Origin: Streptomyces sp. BK239
Lineage (GTDB): Bacteria; Actinomycetota; Actinomycetes; Streptomycetales; Streptomycetaceae
Reading direction: 5' to 3'
Assembly: GCF_004217285.1 (NCBI RefSeq)
Contig: NZ_SHKS01000001.1
Span: 503,195 to 567,194 of the forward strand
DNA: 64,000 nucleotides
Shown in pieces: positions 61,866 to 64,000 of this stretch. Numbering within the stretch: the first letter of the stretch is position 1; every line of letters starts with the position of its first letter. The translations under genes and the position numbers were made by a program. The notes below the pieces were generated by a model. It worked only from the letters and a program-made list of their open reading frames with translations. It did not search any database and was not told the origin of the DNA.

Positions 61866-63427
61866 CCACCGCCCACGACCGCCGCCCGACGACCACCGCG
61901 TCCGCCGGGACCTCCGCGACCGGCGCGACCTCCGCGACCGGCGCGACCTCCGCGACCGGCGCGACCTCCGCGACCGGCGCGACCTCCGCGACCTCCGCGG
62001 CCGGCGGGTCCGCCGTGTCCGGCGCGTGGGGCGCGACCGCCGCGACCTCCGCGACCGCCGCGACCTCCGCGGCCGGGGCGACCTCCGCGGCCGGGGCGAC
62101 CTCCGCGGCCGGGGCGACCTCCGCGGCCGGGGCGACCTCCGCGGCCGGCGCCACCGGCGCGTTCGGCTCGCCCGGCGGCGCTGTGGCGGAAGCCGCCGTG
62201 CTCCCGCCGCTCACGTCCCGGGCGCGCCGTCTCCTCAAGCACCCCCGCCTGATGCACCACAACCGCCTCGCGGCCCTGGTCCTCCTCGTCAACGCCGCCT
62301 TCGCGTGGGCCGCCTGGCCGCTCACCGACCGCACCCTCGCCCACGCGGCCCTCGCCGACCTCGCGCTCGCCGTCCTCGTCCGCCAGCAGTACGTCGTCAA
62401 CCTGTTCTTCCGGCTGGCGACCGCCGCCCCCACGACCTGGCCGCTGCGCCTGCGCTGGACCCTCGGCAAGGTCTACCACTTCGGCGGACTGCACGTCGGC
62501 GGGGCGCTCGCCGGGACGGCCTGGTTCCTCGCCCTGACCGTCAGAACCGGCGCGGACGGCTCCCCGCGGCCCGAGACGTACGTCGGCTGGACGCTGATCG
62601 CCCTCCTCGCCGTCATCGTCGCCACCGCCCTGCCGCCCTTCCGCTCCCGCCACCACGACCACTTCGAGAAGATCCACCGCTTCGGCGGCTGGAGCGCCCT
62701 CGCCCTGTTCTGGACCCACACCCTGCTGACCGACGCCGGCCCGGTGCCGGTGACCGTCCTCGCGCTCGTCACCTTCAGCGTCGCCCTGCCCTGGCTGCGG
62801 CTGCGCAAGGTCGACGTCCGCGTCGAACGCCCCTCGGACCATGTGGCGCTGGCCCGCTTCGACTACGGCGAGACCCCCTTCGCCGGCTCCTCCACGGCCA
62901 TCAGCCGCAGCCCGTGGACGGAGTGGCACTCCTTCGCCAACGTCCCGGAGCCCGGCCGGACCGGCTTCCGGCTCACCGTCTCCCGCGCCGGCGACTGGAC
63001 CGGCGCCTTCATCGACGACCTGCCCTCCCGCGTCTGGGTCAAGGGCATCACCACCGCCGGGGTCGCCAACATCGAGGTCCTCTTCAAAAGGGTGGTCTAC
63101 GTGGCGACCGGCAGCGGTATCGGCCCCTGCCTGCCCCATCTGCTCGCCGCCGAGGTCCCCTCCCGCCTGGTCTGGGCGACCCGCGACCCCCGCACCACCT
63201 ACGGCGACGCCCTCGTCGAGGAGATCCTCGCCGTCCAGCCGGACGCCGTCGTCTGGGACACCTCCCGGCACGGCAAACCGGACATGGTGCGCCTCGCCTA
63301 CGCCGCCTACCGGGACTTCGGCGCGGAGGCCGTGATCTGCATCTCCAACAAGAAGCTGACCTGGCAGGTCGTGCACGGCCTGGAACGGCGGGGCATCCCC
63401 GCGTACGGCGCGATCTGGGACTCGTAG
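61862..63427 (+). CDS. TmpA/ferric-reductase-like transmembrane flavoprotein
   Basis: A 521-residue membrane protein. The first 100 residues are a Thr/Ser/Ala/Gly tail from two 18-bp repeat arrays. About six membrane helices follow, with conserved His residues suited to heme (KVYHFGGLHVGG; HHDHFEKIHRFGGWSALALFWTHTLL). The C-terminal FAD/NAD(P)-binding half has YVATGSGIGPCLPHL. From memory the closest architecture is fungal TmpA, a membrane flavoprotein. Its start overlaps the adenylation gene, so the two are coupled. Activity unknown. Confidence 0.78.
   Translation: MTTAHDRRPTTTASAGTSATGATSATGATSATGATSATGATSATSAAGGSAVSGAWGATAATSATAATSAAGATSAAGATSAAGATSAAGATSAAGATGAFGSPGGAVAEAAVLPPLTSRARRLLKHPRLMHHNRLAALVLLVNAAFAWAAWPLTDRTLAHAALADLALAVLVRQQYVVNLFFRLATAAPTTWPLRLRWTLGKVYHFGGLHVGGALAGTAWFLALTVRTGADGSPRPETYVGWTLIALLAVIVATALPPFRSRHHDHFEKIHRFGGWSALALFWTHTLLTDAGPVPVTVLALVTFSVALPWLRLRKVDVRVERPSDHVALARFDYGETPFAGSSTAISRSPWTEWHSFANVPEPGRTGFRLTVSRAGDWTGAFIDDLPSRVWVKGITTAGVANIEVLFKRVVYVATGSGIGPCLPHLLAAEVPSRLVWATRDPRTTYGDALVEEILAVQPDAVVWDTSRHGKPDMVRLAYAAYRDFGAEAVICISNKKLTWQVVHGLERRGIPAYGAIWDS
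61909..61993 (+). repeat. 18-bp coding repeat array 1 in the TmpA-like gene
   Basis: gacctccgcgaccggcgc repeats at 61909, 61927, 61945 and 61963, then a partial unit at 61981, with no base differences in the full units. It encodes TSATGA hexapeptides. Confidence 0.92.
62062..62151 (+). repeat. 18-bp coding repeat array 2 in the TmpA-like gene
   Basis: gacctccgcggccggggc occurs at 62062, 62080, 62098 and 62116, with a fifth near-identical unit at 62134-62151. It encodes TSAAGA hexapeptides and is clearly related to array 1. Confidence 0.92.
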
Positions 63428-63444
63428 ACCCACAGGAGGTCGAC

Positions 63445-64000
63445 ATGAACCACCTCAAGCTCGAACGCGACGGCGCGGTCGTGACCGTCCGGCTGCACCG
63501 CCCGCACGTCCGCAACGCGCTCAGCGGCGACCTGCTCGCCGAACTCCTCGACGCACTGCGCCCGTTGGAGCGGGACCCCGGCGTCGGATGCCTCGTCGTC
63601 ACCGGCTCCGAGCAGGCCTTCGCGGCCGGCGCCGACATCAGGGAGATGGCCGGCAGGACGGCCGTGGAGATGGCGGCGGAGGACTGGTTCGCCGCCTGGG
63701 AGGAGTTCGCCGACCTGCGCCTTGCGAAGATCGCGGCGGTGAACGGCGTGGCGCTGGGCGGCGGCTGCGAACTGGCGATGATGTGCGACCTGGTGATCGC
63801 GGGGGAGTCCGCGGTGTTCGGCCAGCCGGAGATCAAGCTCGGGGTCATCCCGGGCATCGGCGGCACCCAGCGCCTGACCCGGCTCGTCGGCCGCGCCAAG
63901 GCGATGGACCTGATCCTCACCGGCCGCACCATGAGCGCCCGCGAGGCGGGGGACTGCGGGCTCGTCTCCCGGGTCGTGCCGGACGACCGGGTCCTGCCCG
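63445..64000 (+). CDS. Enoyl-CoA hydratase/isomerase (crotonase), partial
   Basis: The first 185 codons of a crotonase-fold enzyme are present; the gene runs off the window. The oxyanion hole is in FAAGADIREM and GGGCELAMMCD, with both catalytic Glu residues retained (E109, E129 in FGQPEIKLGVIPGIGGTQRL), as in true enoyl-CoA hydratases. ATG at 63445 with AGGAGGT upstream, 17 bp after the TmpA-like gene, so it belongs to the same operon. Confidence 0.92.
   Translation, partial: MNHLKLERDGAVVTVRLHRPHVRNALSGDLLAELLDALRPLERDPGVGCLVVTGSEQAFAAGADIREMAGRTAVEMAAEDWFAAWEEFADLRLAKIAAVNGVALGGGCELAMMCDLVIAGESAVFGQPEIKLGVIPGIGGTQRLTRLVGRAKAMDLILTGRTMSAREAGDCGLVSRVVPDDRVLP

Overview
The window is high-GC actinobacterial chromosome, almost certainly Streptomyces. 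Codons end overwhelmingly in G/C, Shine-Dalgarno sites are GGAGG-like, GTG starts are common, ATGA/GTGA gene overlaps are frequent and TTA codons are almost absent. Gene content and order match, from memory, the S. coelicolor era (SCO2539) to nasA (about SCO2473) region: leuA, the SCO2525-SCO2521 cassette, recO-uppS, zur-znuACB, glyS, ppdK, nirBD and nasA. No rRNA, tRNA, CRISPR array, prophage, integrase or transposase was seen.

Layout. 1-261 holds tandem copies of the 3' end of era. 294-2872 is a GH1 beta-glucosidase/sugar-transporter operon on the minus strand. 2960-4338 is a cytoplasmic M4 protease with its emfourin-type inhibitor gene. 4530-6392 is the leucine leader peptide plus leuA. 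6580-10012 holds TerB-like, sigma factor/membrane partner, phosphatase-like and GNAT genes. 10156-16953 is the cassette of unknown function: methyltransferase, SCO2524-type, variant P-loop ATPase, SCO2522-type, SCO2521-type and a membrane protein. 17008-23495 has an MFS exporter, a recO preceded by truncated tandem copies of its own 5' end, uppS, and zur with the zinc ABC importer. 23702-34167 has glyS, an AKR/TetR pair, two drug-type MFS exporters, an XRE regulator, dusB and an LTA-synthase-like membrane protein. 34783-46204 has ppdK, an excalibur protein, a DUF839 phosphatase-like protein, an SDR, a carbonic anhydrase/SulP operon and a two-component system. 46328-50522 (nirD, nirB, FAD oxidoreductase) and 57918-60014 (nasA) form the nitrate assimilation module. 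Between them lie a sortase pair, a GGCT-like protein, a secreted M4 protease and an MFS/TetR pair. 60348-64000 is a translationally coupled adenylation enzyme, a TmpA/ferric-reductase-like membrane flavoprotein and a crotonase.

Two loci stand out as candidate undescribed systems. One is the 10-17 kb cassette. The only three TTA (bldA-dependent) codons I found in any gene of the window fall in it or in the gene next to it, and its ParA-like ATPase has Arg in place of the P-loop lysine. The other is the 60-64 kb adenylation/TmpA-like/crotonase operon, which has no carrier protein in view. A third theme is sequence instability: partial-gene tandem duplications at era (164-bp period) and recO (125-bp period), and in-frame 15/18/21-bp coding repeats in four unrelated genes.
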